64,000 nucleotides of DNA from NCBI GenBank assembly GCA_965249955.1, contig OZ252261.1, forward strand, positions 558,001 through 622,000, in the 5' to 3' direction. Position 1 is the stretch's first letter. The number at the start of each line of letters is the position of its first letter. Source of the DNA: SB11 sp965249955 (GTDB taxonomy: Bacteria; Bacteroidota; Bacteroidia; UBA8524). The position numbers and the translations under genes were made by a program. Shown piece after piece: positions 36,301 through 44,839 of this stretch. The notes beneath the pieces were generated by a model. That model saw only the letters and a program-made list of their open reading frames with translations. It made no database searches and was not told where the DNA came from.

Positions 36301-36387
36301 AGTATTATCAACGGCTACGCCAACAAAGAAGACGGTATTATTGAAGATGCAAAAACCAAACTTGATGCCATAGGCGAAGGCGAGTAA
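33352..36387 (+). CDS. Large tetratricopeptide repeat protein, exported
   Basis: Protein of 1011 residues made almost wholly of TPR repeats after a signal peptide (MFKKLVFSTLLFVIVATATNA). Typical TPR wording recurs: YNRGLALFDKEKYGSAIAEFEEF, YYLGYIALKQEQYTKSLKHFERV, YMIGYTYYANGNYEKAFEEF, and DALYEIANVHQKMNNLSEALRGF. At least 15 repeats are evident by eye. Similar long TPR proteins in this phylum are periplasmic or outer-membrane scaffolds; a Tol-Pal or assembly role is possible but is not shown. It is flanked by a promoter box upstream and a strong terminator downstream, so it is probably monocistronic. Confidence 0.92.
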   Translation: MFKKLVFSTLLFVIVATATNAQKTIALTDPVALYNRGLALFDKEKYGSAIAEFEEFITKTDDAELRTNAQYYIAVSGLQLEHQGAEERMEAFIEANEGHIKTNLAYFQLARYYYNTEKYNKVPALLKKADDRALTIDESLEYHFMLGYSSFKRAKWEDAEPEFTITANDKTKYYYPSHYYLGYIALKQEQYTKSLKHFERVKTSKVYADEVPLFFAQIYFGQKKYKEVVAITDTLKSEKNKREINWLRGQSLYYTENYKEALPLLEKNQPIHHNQLDAVDRYMIGYTYYANGNYEKAFEEFTTINNTRDTITQYAYYNAAECFLRLDRKANARDAFLQASLLDYNTRLKERSTFNYAKLSYDLGFNSEALSTLRKFISSFPKSELVTEAKTLQGEVLLGSKNYKEAIEVLESITNMNQQTQKVYQQITFYRAIQMLDEGWANADAAFAYLEKSKKYPWDKKLDALADFWKGEVAFQRGKYWDCIKYTRTFLEYDDVKNTEMYATAFYNTGYCYIKAADEDKSYKDVVLHYGKAAENFKNYTKNVKFLDQSSPRFLDGMTRLADCYFVLKNYDAALEAYNFIITKNASNADYGYYQKGLIFGLQDKDELKITTLKKVTALFPRSQYIDDALYEIANVHQKMNNLSEALRGFSYLLGESPNGMYAAKCHLKIGVINYQQNNTEKAIASFKTVIEQFGSYSEANDAIKALEEIAASNGNLDEIYAYLQQKGKGFKEGHRDSTSYDAALDRYNDEKCNAASIEFAKYLKNFPKGIFVVEANYYKATCDYKLQNLDESLEGFLVALNSKRPEFVEPSTRAAATIYYLKKKYADALALYEKLEGLASQNDNLLVSLLGQMRCSYYLNEDAKTIANSKKLLAYEKVTREGIIEANLYLARLFVKKENWQEAETACNNLLKLTTNQNGAEAKYYIAFIQFKKNKTADAEKTILEVVKNFASYDYWKAKALLLQTDILVARNDLFQARATLKSIINGYANKEDGIIEDAKTKLDAIGEGE

Positions 36388-36406
36388 AAACCTGCCAAAA
36401 AATACA

Positions 36407-36450
36407 ATGCCTGCCCCGTTATTTATAGTAACAGGGCAGGCATTTTTCTT
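36407..36450 (+). terminator. Rho-independent terminator of the TPR gene
   Basis: ATGCCTGCCC pairs with GGGCAGGCAT, with GTT and AAC extending the stem toward the loop, and TTTTTCTT follows. It begins 20 bases after the TPR stop codon. Confidence 0.88.
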
Positions 36451-36596
36451 GTACTGCACAGCATTGTTTTAAAACAGCAGCAATTTAAAACGGTTCTAAA
36501 TTCCGCAAAAGCCTTACCAGTAAAGGCTTCTACAAAGGTGTGGATAGTGGTTTACATTAATTTCATCTAAAAGTTAGTTAAATATTGATTTTGATA

Positions 36597-36604
36597 TAAA
36601 TTTG
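36597..36604 (+). promoter_or_regulatory. Possible -7 box of the oxidase operon (TAAATTTG)
   Basis: Exact TAnnTTTG located 87 bases upstream of the first oxidase gene. The intergenic stretch 36451-36690 shows no other gene and no clear -33 TTTG. Confidence 0.4.
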
Positions 36605-36690
36605 CGCAGGCTTAAAACCGTTGCTACGCCTATTTTGTTTAGGAAGTAAATAGATTTTAGCCAGCTTTGATAACCGCTTAAATATCAGCA

Positions 36691-38397
36691 ATGAACCTTA
36701 AAAGATTCATCACAAAACTAACCGCTACCCTTACTGCCATAGTTGCAGTATTGGCTTTTTCTTTACCTGCAATAGCGCAAGAAGATGTTGCCGCAGGAAA
36801 GAAGTTGTTTGAAGAGAACTGCACTGCGTGCCATGCTCTTGACAAAGATCAAATAGGCCCTGCATTGAAAGGTGTTCACGAAAGACCAGGACGTACCAAA
36901 AAATGGCTAATCAGTTGGATTAAAAATTCTCCTGAAATGATAGCTAAAGGAGACCCTTTAGCCGTGAAATTATATGAGGATAACAAAAAGCAAAACATGA
37001 CTGTTTTTGCCTTTTTGGCGGATACCGATATTGAAAACATATTGGCTTATATTAAAGAAGCTAAACCAGAAGAAAAGGTTGCAATTACAGATACACCTCT
37101 ACCTCCAACACCTGGAGATCCAAATCCTCCAACAGCAGGTGCAAACGAAAGTGTTGTAAGCCTAATCAACGTATTGTTGGTGATTATAGTAATAGCTGTA
37201 TTGCTAATAATCGGTTATGTATTTGATGTTCTAGGCCAAATAAGCCGCTATACAGGCATACCACTTACCAACCCACACAAAGTAAATGCGTGGATAATGA
37301 TAATTTTTATGGTAGTTGGTTTGGGTGCTGTAATATGGGAGTTTAAAGCACACGGACAATATGTATTGATTGATAATGCCGCATCAGAACACGGTGATGC
37401 TGTAGATAGTATGCTAATGGTAACCCTTTGGATTACAGGTGGTGTATTCTTTATCACTCAAATATTATTGTTTGTTTTTGGTTTCTTATACCGTTACGAC
37501 CCAAAACGTAAAGCACTTTTCTATCCTCACAACAATATGTTGGAGTATATATGGACGTTGGTTCCTGCGGTGGCACTAACTGTTTTGGTTATAAATGGTT
37601 TCACCAAATGGTCGGCTATTACCAAAAAAGCACCTGCCGAAGCTGAAACAGTTGAGGTATTTGCATACCAATTTGGCTGGAATGTTCGCTATGCGGGCGA
37701 CGACAACAAATTGGGTGAGTATAGCTTTAACCTAATATCGGGTACCAACCCACTAGGTTTGGGCGTAAAAGGCGAGTATACCAAACTGGTAGATGAAATT
37801 ACAGCAGCTGAGCGCGCTACCGATTCTATCATCACAATAATGAATAAAATACCCGACCCTACTTCTAAAGAAAAAGAAGAAATGGCTGGGCTTAAAAAAC
37901 GCTTAAAACTTCAACAAGCACACCTTTCAAGGTTACTAGCTATAAACAACGATAAACGTTTGTTTGATAAAACTTCAGAAGATGATGTTATCACTAAAGA
38001 AATAGTTTTAGTAAAAGGAAAACCTATTCACTTTGTATTCCGTGCCCGTGATGTAATACATAGTGCATACTCACCCCACTTCCGTATGCAAATGAACTGT
38101 GTACCGGGTATGCCTACTACTTTTTGGTTTGTACCTACAAAAACCACAGGCGAGATGCGCAGCATACTTGATGACCCTAAATTTGATTACTACCTATACT
38201 GCGCTAAAATATGTGGCGCAGCCCACTACAATATGCGTATTAAAATACGTGTAGTAGATACCGAAGCCGAGTATGACCGTTGGATGGCTGAGCAAAAACC
38301 TGCTTTTAAAGCCGACGATGTAATACCTGCTGTTGAAGAAGTAGCACCAGCTACAACAGATAGCACAGCGGCTAAAACAGTGGCATTACTTAACTAA
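36691..38397 (+). CDS. ctaC: Cytochrome c oxidase subunit II with N-terminal cytochrome c domain
   Basis: Subunit II of an aa3-type oxidase, unusually 568 residues long. The signal peptide (1-29) is followed by a class I cytochrome c domain (about 30-125) with the heme site C44-T-A-C47-H48 and a probable Met ligand in QNMTVFAF. Transmembrane helices follow at about 155-178, 195-215, 232-257 and 284-306. The cupredoxin CuA domain follows with H457 and the loop C504-A-K-I-C508-G-A-A-H512-x-x-M515, a complete CuA site. A charged insertion of about 70 residues lies between the first CuA strands. It starts the oxidase operon. Confidence 0.95.
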   Translation: MNLKRFITKLTATLTAIVAVLAFSLPAIAQEDVAAGKKLFEENCTACHALDKDQIGPALKGVHERPGRTKKWLISWIKNSPEMIAKGDPLAVKLYEDNKKQNMTVFAFLADTDIENILAYIKEAKPEEKVAITDTPLPPTPGDPNPPTAGANESVVSLINVLLVIIVIAVLLIIGYVFDVLGQISRYTGIPLTNPHKVNAWIMIIFMVVGLGAVIWEFKAHGQYVLIDNAASEHGDAVDSMLMVTLWITGGVFFITQILLFVFGFLYRYDPKRKALFYPHNNMLEYIWTLVPAVALTVLVINGFTKWSAITKKAPAEAETVEVFAYQFGWNVRYAGDDNKLGEYSFNLISGTNPLGLGVKGEYTKLVDEITAAERATDSIITIMNKIPDPTSKEKEEMAGLKKRLKLQQAHLSRLLAINNDKRLFDKTSEDDVITKEIVLVKGKPIHFVFRARDVIHSAYSPHFRMQMNCVPGMPTTFWFVPTKTTGEMRSILDDPKFDYYLYCAKICGAAHYNMRIKIRVVDTEAEYDRWMAEQKPAFKADDVIPAVEEVAPATTDSTAAKTVALLN

Positions 38398-38454
38398 ATC
38401 CCATTGTATTTAAAAAAGATTGTTTAACAGTAGAATAAGTATCAAAATTTAAAG

Positions 38455-40356
38455 ATGGCCCACACCCAAACACATACAGCAGACGCACACCACGAAGTGC
38501 ACCATCACGAGCAGTCCTTCATATCGAAGTACGTATTCAGTATGGACCACAAGATGATCTCAAAACAATTCCTAGTAACAGGGATGATTATGGGCTTCAT
38601 CGGTATGTTTATGTCGGTTTTGTTCAGGATTCAACTTGCTTGGCCTGATCAAAGTTTTAGCTTTTTAGAAACCATTTTAGGCAGCAAATGGGCACCAGGT
38701 GGCCGTATGGATGCAGGTTTTTATATGGGCTTGGTAACCATACACGGTACAATAATGGTATTTTATGTACTTACTGCAGGATTGAGCGGTACTTTTAGTA
38801 ACCTTCTTATTCCACTTCAAGTAGGTGCGCGTGATATGGCTTCGCCATTTATGAATATGCTTTCATACTGGTTCTTCTTCCTTTCAAGCGTGGTGCTTAT
38901 GAGTTCTGTTTTTATAGAATCAGGCCCAGCTTCAGGTGGTTGGACAATTTACCCTCCACTAAGTGCCAACGAGGTATTTATGTCGGGTTCGGGATTAGGT
39001 ATGACACTCTGGTTAGTCGCCATTATACTCTTTATAGTTTCATCGCTACTGGGTGGTATTAACTATATAGCAACTGTGCTAAACATGCGTACCAAAGGTA
39101 TGAGCATGAACAGGTTGCCACTTACCATTTGGGCATTTTTCTTAACAGCTGTTTTGGGTTTGCTTTCATTCCCAGTATTGTTAAGTGCGGGTTTACTTTT
39201 AATGTTCGATCGTAGTTTTGGTACCAGTTTCTATTTGTCAGAAATTTGGGCAAACGGAGCAGGTGCTTTGGATAATGTAGGCGGTAGCCCAATACTTTTC
39301 CAACACTTGTTCTGGTTCTTAGGTCACCCTGAGGTGTATATTATCTTAATGCCTGCATTGGGTATTACCTCTGAGGTAATTGCAACCAACGCACGCAAAC
39401 CTATATTTGGTTATACAGCTATGATTATATCATTAATGGGTATTGCCTTCCTTTCGTTCCTAGTTTGGGGTCACCACATGTTTATCACCGGTATGAACCC
39501 ATTTTTGGGTGAAGTATTTATGATACTTACCCTGATAATAGCTGTACCATCGGCAGTAAAAACATTTAACTACTTGGCTACTTTGTGGCGCGGTAATATC
39601 CGCTTCACCCCTGCCATGTTGTTTGCTATCGGCTTGGTATCGTTCTTTATCACAGGTGGTTTAACAGGTATTTGGTTGGGTAATGCCACACTAGATATTA
39701 ACTTACACGATACTTACTTTGTAGTTGCACACTTTCACTTAGTAATGGGTAGTGCTGCTATATTTGGTATGTTGGCAGGTATTTACCACTGGTTCCCTCG
39801 TATGTATGGCCGCAGGCTAAACGCTACTTTGGGCTACGTACATTTTTGGTTAACCTTTGCTGCTGCCTATATGGTATTCTTCCCAATGCACTTTATGGGT
39901 ATGGCAGGTGTTCCCCGCCGTTATGCACAATTTAGCTTAATGCCTGAGTTTGCTATATGGAACGATGTTAACGTATTTATTACCATTGCCGCTATATTGG
40001 CTTCGGTAGCACAGTTAATATTCTTATACAACTTTGTACGCTCAATATTCTTTGGTAAAAAATCAGAGCAAAACCCTTGGCAATCAAACACACTAGAATG
40101 GACTGCTCCTGTAGAACACCTACACGGCAACTGGCCTGGTGAAATACCAACTGTATACCGTTGGCCTTATGATTATAGCCGCCCTGATGCTGATGAGGAC
40201 TTTATTCCTCAAAACGTGCCTTACGAAGGACAAGAAGAGCCTACAGGAACTCCAAAAGTTGCGCCTACGCACAATGTTGAAGAGGTTGCTGATGAAACAT
40301 CTTCTGACTCTAAAGTACTTTTCTCAATATTTAAAAGGTGGTTTAGTTTCAGGTAA
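38455..40356 (+). CDS. ctaD: Cytochrome c oxidase subunit I
   Basis: Catalytic heme-copper subunit, 633 residues, 12 or more helices. The binuclear centre ligands are visible: H291 with Y295 in GHPEVYIILMPALGI (CuB and cross-linked Tyr), H340-H341 in WGHHMFITG (CuB), and H426 and H428 in VVAHFHLVMG (heme a3 and heme a). The EVY motif and the Tyr fit an A-type oxidase with a K channel. It follows the subunit II gene by 57 bases and precedes the heme A synthesis genes. The C-terminus has a hydrophilic tail of about 40 residues. Confidence 0.97.
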   Translation: MAHTQTHTADAHHEVHHHEQSFISKYVFSMDHKMISKQFLVTGMIMGFIGMFMSVLFRIQLAWPDQSFSFLETILGSKWAPGGRMDAGFYMGLVTIHGTIMVFYVLTAGLSGTFSNLLIPLQVGARDMASPFMNMLSYWFFFLSSVVLMSSVFIESGPASGGWTIYPPLSANEVFMSGSGLGMTLWLVAIILFIVSSLLGGINYIATVLNMRTKGMSMNRLPLTIWAFFLTAVLGLLSFPVLLSAGLLLMFDRSFGTSFYLSEIWANGAGALDNVGGSPILFQHLFWFLGHPEVYIILMPALGITSEVIATNARKPIFGYTAMIISLMGIAFLSFLVWGHHMFITGMNPFLGEVFMILTLIIAVPSAVKTFNYLATLWRGNIRFTPAMLFAIGLVSFFITGGLTGIWLGNATLDINLHDTYFVVAHFHLVMGSAAIFGMLAGIYHWFPRMYGRRLNATLGYVHFWLTFAAAYMVFFPMHFMGMAGVPRRYAQFSLMPEFAIWNDVNVFITIAAILASVAQLIFLYNFVRSIFFGKKSEQNPWQSNTLEWTAPVEHLHGNWPGEIPTVYRWPYDYSRPDADEDFIPQNVPYEGQEEPTGTPKVAPTHNVEEVADETSSDSKVLFSIFKRWFSFR

Positions 40357-40373
40357 AATATAAAAAGGGGGCA

Positions 40374-41459
40374 ATGGTGAAGAAGGTTTTTACAGAGGTT
40401 TTTTTTAGAAAAATCGGCCTTCTAACGGTTGCCTCCATACTGTTTCTTATTTTTATTGGTGGGCTTGTACGTATAACAGGCTCAGGGATGGGTTGCCCCG
40501 ATTGGCCTAAATGCTTCGGCTACTACATCCCTCCTACTGATATAAGTGAGCTAACATGGACGCCCCAAAAAGAGTATAAAAAGGGGCAGATGATAATAAA
40601 AGACGAAAAGTTGTGGGTGGCACAACAAAAGTTTACCTCCACACAGCAATTTGATACGGCCAATTGGGCAGTATATACCAAACACGACTACGCTCTTTTT
40701 AATCCTACACATACCTATATAGAATGGGTAAACCGTATGGTGAGTGTTTTGGTGGGTATTTTTATGGTGCTTACAGTGCTATCGTCGTTCCAGTTTTGGA
40801 AAACCAAAAAGTCGATAGTGTTTTTAAGCATCGCATCGTTCTTTCTCACATTATTCCAAGCATGGCTTGGTGCCAAAGTAGTAGAGAGTAATCTTGACGG
40901 ACTAAAAATAAGCGTGCACATGCTAGCAGCTTTTGCCGTTGTAGGTTTGGTAATGATAGCGGTATTTAAAAAACATACTGCTGTTGGTGTAGAGCAAATT
41001 AATAACCTTAAATGGTTTAGAGCAGCTGTATACTGTATAATAGTGCTTACCCTACTGCAAATATTTTATGGCACACAAGTGCGTGAGGCGGTAGACCATT
41101 GGCGCGATGCTAATGCCAACAACACAAGTTTGGCATGGGTAAACGCGGTTGATTATGTGCTTGCCTCGCACAAAGCCTTATCGGTTTTTGTTATGGCAGC
41201 CATGTTGGTACTGTTTGCTATAGCACATAACCGACTAGAAAAAACCAATGCGGTGTACAAATACATTGCAGTGGGCATGGTGCTAACTGCTGTACAAATA
41301 GCTTTGGGTAGTGTGAATGTATTTTTTAATATGCCTGCAATAAGTCAGGTATTACACGTAACCTTGGCGGGCACATTAGTAGCCAGTCAGTTTTATGTGG
41401 CCATTCTTCTTTATAACAACCATAAAGAAGTAAAGAAAAGTAGTAAAAAGAATAAATGA
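40374..41459 (+). CDS. ctaA: Heme A synthase (COX15/CtaA family) with an inserted loop module
   Basis: Integral membrane enzyme converting heme O to heme A, 361 residues with eight helices. The N-terminus LIFIGGLVRITGSGMGCPDWPKCFG, with the essential Cys and Pro, is typical. His ligands lie in TYIEWVNRMVSVLVG and ISVHMLAAFAVVGL; the second half repeats with ASHKALSVF and QVLHVTLAG. Between the first helix and TYIEWVNR, at about residues 58-102, an extra stretch reads YKKGQMIIKDEKLWVAQQKF and then FDTANW, which resembles a small carbohydrate-binding-like (CBM5/12) pattern. It overlaps ctaB by 4 bases. Confidence 0.93.
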   Translation: MVKKVFTEVFFRKIGLLTVASILFLIFIGGLVRITGSGMGCPDWPKCFGYYIPPTDISELTWTPQKEYKKGQMIIKDEKLWVAQQKFTSTQQFDTANWAVYTKHDYALFNPTHTYIEWVNRMVSVLVGIFMVLTVLSSFQFWKTKKSIVFLSIASFFLTLFQAWLGAKVVESNLDGLKISVHMLAAFAVVGLVMIAVFKKHTAVGVEQINNLKWFRAAVYCIIVLTLLQIFYGTQVREAVDHWRDANANNTSLAWVNAVDYVLASHKALSVFVMAAMLVLFAIAHNRLEKTNAVYKYIAVGMVLTAVQIALGSVNVFFNMPAISQVLHVTLAGTLVASQFYVAILLYNNHKEVKKSSKKNK

Positions 41460-42358
41460 TTAGTAAATCCATAGATAATGTAAGTTCGGCTTCGTTTTCA
41501 TTAAAAGCGAAACTGCAGGATTATACTCAGCTATTAAAGTTGAGGCTTACCCTTACTGTGGTATTCTCAGCCGCCATGGGCTTTATACTAGCACCATCTA
41601 CTTCAATAGATTGGGGCTATATGTGGCTATTGGTATTGGCGGGCACTATGGTAGTGGGTGCAGCAAACGGTATTAACCAAGCTATTGAGCACACTTACGA
41701 TAAAATGATGGTACGCACAGCCAACCGTCCTGTTGCTGATAATCGCATGGGCGTTGCCGAGGCCGTAATATTTAGTTTAGCACTAGGCTTGGCAGGTGTT
41801 TTTATCTTTGGGTATTACTTTAACCAAATGACAGGCTATATAGCCTTGTTCTCATTAATATCTTACGCTTTTATTTATACACCACTAAAACGAGTATCGC
41901 CAATAGCGGTATTTGTGGGTGCATTCCCCGGTGCTGTTGCACCTATGTTGGGTTGGGTTGCCGTAACCGGCAGTATAGATGAAGGTGCTTTGGCGTTGTT
42001 TACCATTCAATTCTTTTGGCAATTCCCCCACTTTTGGGCTGTTGCTTGGATTTTGGATGATGACTACCGCCGTGCAGGCTTTTTCCTTCTCCCCTCTTTT
42101 GAAGGCAGGGGAAAGAAAAGTGCTTTCCAAGTACTTATTTGGACTACGGTTTTGATACCTGCTGTGCTATTGCCCTTACAATTGGGTATAGTTGGTATTG
42201 TATCAACCATTATAGCCCTAGTGGCATCGGCAGCTATGGTATGGCTGGCCGCCCGTTTGTATAAAGATTGTAGTATAAAAAATGCCAAAACACTTATGTT
42301 TGGCGCATTTATATACCTGCCTGTAGTTTTATTAGCCTTCGTATTTGATAAACTATAA
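41456..42358 (+). CDS. ctaB: Protoheme IX farnesyltransferase (heme O synthase)
   Basis: UbiA-superfamily membrane prenyltransferase of 300 residues that makes heme O from heme B. The farnesyl-binding motif ANGINQAIEHTYDKMMVRTANRPV contains the NxxxDxxxD-like acidic cluster with the following RTxxRP, and the second motif DDDYRRAGFFLLPSFEG holds DxxxD-like residues. ALFTIQFFWQFPHFWAVAWILDDDY is a CtaB hallmark. The gene overlaps ctaA by 4 bases and is 8 bases from the next gene, so it lies within the operon. Confidence 0.96.
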   Translation: MISKSIDNVSSASFSLKAKLQDYTQLLKLRLTLTVVFSAAMGFILAPSTSIDWGYMWLLVLAGTMVVGAANGINQAIEHTYDKMMVRTANRPVADNRMGVAEAVIFSLALGLAGVFIFGYYFNQMTGYIALFSLISYAFIYTPLKRVSPIAVFVGAFPGAVAPMLGWVAVTGSIDEGALALFTIQFFWQFPHFWAVAWILDDDYRRAGFFLLPSFEGRGKKSAFQVLIWTTVLIPAVLLPLQLGIVGIVSTIIALVASAAMVWLAARLYKDCSIKNAKTLMFGAFIYLPVVLLAFVFDKL

Positions 42359-42366
42359 AAAAAGGA

Positions 42367-43005
42367 ATGAACACAGTGGCCAATAACTTAACACCGGAAA
42401 GTAACTACGTTGTGCAACCTAAAAAGTTTGCACTTTGGATGCTTATTTTAGGTATGGTAATGTTTTTTGCAGCATTTACCAGTGGATACATTGTGCGCAA
42501 GGCAGAAGGTAACTGGGATGTTTTTCCACTACCTATGCAGTTTATGTATAGTGTATTTATAGTGATACTTAGCAGTATTACTATGCAGTGGAGCTACTGG
42601 GCTGCCAAAAGAGACGAATTGGGGCAAGTGAAAATTGGTTTGCTGATAACACTTGTGCTTGGTATAGTTTTTTGTGGGGTGCAGTTGTGGGGTTGGGAAG
42701 AATTAACTAATAATGGTTTCCGTTGGACGGGTATGAACAACCCTACACAAGAGTATATTGATAAATATGGGGTAACCTTTGTAGGCAGTCAAAACCCTGC
42801 AAGTACCTTTATATATGTAATATCGGGGGCGCATATCCTCCACGTTTTGGGCGGCATTATCTTTTTAGTGGTAATGGTTGTGCAAAGCTTTAAGTTAAAC
42901 ATTCATAAAAAAAACCTGTTAAAATTAAGTATGTGCAATACATACTGGCATTTTGTAGGTGTATTATGGATTTATTTGTATTTGTTTTTATTTTTGAACC
43001 GCTAA
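42367..43005 (+). CDS. ctaE: Cytochrome c oxidase subunit III, first copy
   Basis: Heme-copper oxidase subunit III, 212 residues and about five helices. Typical text includes FALWMLILGMVMFFAAFTSGYIV, VISGAHILHVLGGIIFLVVMVV and the end SMCNTYWHFVGVLWIYLYLFLFLNR, where YWHFVGVLW is the subunit III signature. It is the shorter of two adjacent paralogs; pairs of subunit III genes are common in Bacteroidota oxidase clusters. Follows ctaB by 8 bases. Confidence 0.93.
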   Translation: MNTVANNLTPESNYVVQPKKFALWMLILGMVMFFAAFTSGYIVRKAEGNWDVFPLPMQFMYSVFIVILSSITMQWSYWAAKRDELGQVKIGLLITLVLGIVFCGVQLWGWEELTNNGFRWTGMNNPTQEYIDKYGVTFVGSQNPASTFIYVISGAHILHVLGGIIFLVVMVVQSFKLNIHKKNLLKLSMCNTYWHFVGVLWIYLYLFLFLNR

Positions 43006-43021
43006 GTAATAAACACTAATA

Positions 43022-43783
43022 ATGTCAAGTCATTCAGTAGCAACAACAAACACCGACAGCGTTTGGGCAGGAGGTAAATCTCCCTTCAACGTAAGCTATG
43101 GTAAACTTATGATGTGGATTTTTCTACTATCAGATGCTTTTACCTTCTCAGGTCTTTTAATAGGTTACGGTGTAACCCGTTTTAGTGCCGTAGGCGATAC
43201 AGATTTTCCATGGCCTTTGCCCGATATGGTGTTTAATCACTTTCCCTTTGCGCACGGTATACACCTGCCTTTGTTTTTTGTTAGTTTAATGACTTTCATA
43301 CTTATCTTTAGTTCTGTAACAATGGTATTGGCTGTTGAGGCCGGCCATCGCAAGGCAAAAGATGAAGTATCAAAATATATGTTCTTAACCATTTTGGGTG
43401 GTGCTGCCTTTTTGGGTTGCCAAGCTTGGGAATGGGCACAATTTATAGGTGATGGTGCTACTTTGGGTTACAATCACTTTGCACTTAGCCCTATTGGCGA
43501 AGAAAAAGCAAAAGGGTTAAGCCTCTTTTCACATATACATTGGGAGGGTGTTGACCGCATAAGTGGAGCTCAGGGCTTTTCGGCACTATTTTTTATAGTA
43601 ACAGGTTTTCACGGTTTTCACGTATTTAGTGGTGTGGTGCTAAACATTATTACCTACATAAACGTAAAACGTGGTTTGTATGAAAAACGTGGCCACTACG
43701 AGATGGTTGAAAAAGTTGGACTTTACTGGCACTTTGTAGATTTGGTTTGGGTATTTGTATTTACCTTCTTCTACCTGATATAA
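43022..43783 (+). CDS. ctaE: Cytochrome c oxidase subunit III, second copy
   Basis: Second subunit III, 253 residues with about five helices and a longer loop between the third and fourth. Visible motifs include MMWIFLLSDAFTFSGLLIGYGV at the N-terminus, FIVTGFHGFHVFSGVVLNIITY (the HGxHV motif) and VGLYWHFVDLVWVFVFTFFYLI at the end. The two paralogs share the same C-terminal signature but little else by eye. Spaced 16 bases from the first copy. Whether both are in one complex is not known from the sequence. Confidence 0.94.
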   Translation: MSSHSVATTNTDSVWAGGKSPFNVSYGKLMMWIFLLSDAFTFSGLLIGYGVTRFSAVGDTDFPWPLPDMVFNHFPFAHGIHLPLFFVSLMTFILIFSSVTMVLAVEAGHRKAKDEVSKYMFLTILGGAAFLGCQAWEWAQFIGDGATLGYNHFALSPIGEEKAKGLSLFSHIHWEGVDRISGAQGFSALFFIVTGFHGFHVFSGVVLNIITYINVKRGLYEKRGHYEMVEKVGLYWHFVDLVWVFVFTFFYLI

Positions 43784-43829
43784 GTTCAGTTTAAAAAAAT
43801 CAAAACATCACCTTTAAAAAAGAAAAACA

Positions 43830-44186
43830 ATGTCTAACGTAGAATATAAAGACCAAGAAACTTACCTGTACGAAAATGCACAAGAAAAATTGTACCATGC
43901 CGAAAGCCACGGTACAAAAGAAATTTGGCGCATATTTGGTTTGCTTACAGTAATTACTTTTATAGATATATTACTGTACTTTGTTTTGGATGCATCTATG
44001 GGTCGTAACATATTGTTTATTGCTTTGGGTATAGTAAAAGCTGTACTTATTGTGGGCTACTTTATGCACTTAAAGCACGAACGTGTAAACCTTATACTTA
44101 CCGTTACAGTACCAATGATGTTTGTAGTATTCTTTATCATTTGGATGCTATACGAAGGTAACTTTTGGAGCACATTTAACCACTAA
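43830..44186 (+). CDS. Cytochrome c oxidase subunit IV-like protein
   Basis: Small membrane protein of 118 residues with three helices (WRIFGLLTVITFIDILLYFVL, ILFIALGIVKAVLIVGYFMHLKHE, LTVTVPMMFVVFFIIWMLYEG). The GYFMHLKHE loop after the second helix matches the prokaryotic COX4/CyoD family. It overlaps the SCO gene by one base, and sits in the order subunit III, IV, SCO expected of this operon. Confidence 0.9.
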   Translation: MSNVEYKDQETYLYENAQEKLYHAESHGTKEIWRIFGLLTVITFIDILLYFVLDASMGRNILFIALGIVKAVLIVGYFMHLKHERVNLILTVTVPMMFVVFFIIWMLYEGNFWSTFNH

Positions 44187-44839
44187 TGGCAAAACCCCTC
44201 AACAAGCGAGTATACCTTTTATTACTGCTTCTTATTCCTGTTGCTTTTGTTTTGTTTTTAAAACAAGGCTCATTTAGGTCTAACGAAACACTACCCATTT
44301 ATGGTAATCGCTTTTTACCTGAAGGAAAAACAGATACAACCTACCACACGGTGGGTGAGTTTGCCTTAACCGACCAAAAGGGTAATGTTTTTACCCAAGA
44401 TACCGTAAAAGGTAAAATACGTGTAGTTAATTTCTTTTTTGCACGTTGCCAAGGCGTATGCCCTAAAATGAATAGCAATGTGCTAATGGTATACGATAAG
44501 TATAAAAACAGCCCTGATATTGTTTTTATATCTCATACGGTTGACCCTACGCACGATAACGCGCAGGTATTAGACAATTATGCTACTCAACTTAATGCCA
44601 GCTATAAGCGTTGGTATTTTGTTACTGGCAACTACGATGATATTGCCGAAGTGCAAAACCAATACCTACTACCCAAAGCTGACGGAAGCAGTACCGACCA
44701 AATAGCACACTCGCAATACATTATTTTGGTGGATGACAAAGACCGTGTACGCGGTGCGTATGACGGGCTGAACATTAACCAAGTATTGAAACTGAAAGAC
44801 GACATAAAGCTGCTGGTAAACAATCGCAACAAAAAATAG
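44186..44839 (+). CDS. SCO family copper chaperone
   Basis: Thioredoxin-fold membrane-tethered protein of 217 residues for CuA assembly in subunit II. The N-terminal anchor is VYLLLLLLIPVAFVLFL. The copper site has the CxxxC motif FARCQGVCPKMNS, and the conserved His is seen in IAHSQYIILVDDKDRVRG. Also visible is the SCO pattern VNFFFARCQG and DIVFISHTVDPTHDN. The downstream gene begins directly after the stop codon. Role: delivers copper and/or reduces the CuA cysteines. Confidence 0.94.
   Translation: MAKPLNKRVYLLLLLLIPVAFVLFLKQGSFRSNETLPIYGNRFLPEGKTDTTYHTVGEFALTDQKGNVFTQDTVKGKIRVVNFFFARCQGVCPKMNSNVLMVYDKYKNSPDIVFISHTVDPTHDNAQVLDNYATQLNASYKRWYFVTGNYDDIAEVQNQYLLPKADGSSTDQIAHSQYIILVDDKDRVRGAYDGLNINQVLKLKDDIKLLVNNRNKK

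Noticed and set aside
36388..36690. Alternative complex III genes ahead of the oxidase
   Set aside because: The gap holds only a terminator, a -7 box and no reading frame; upstream is a TPR gene.
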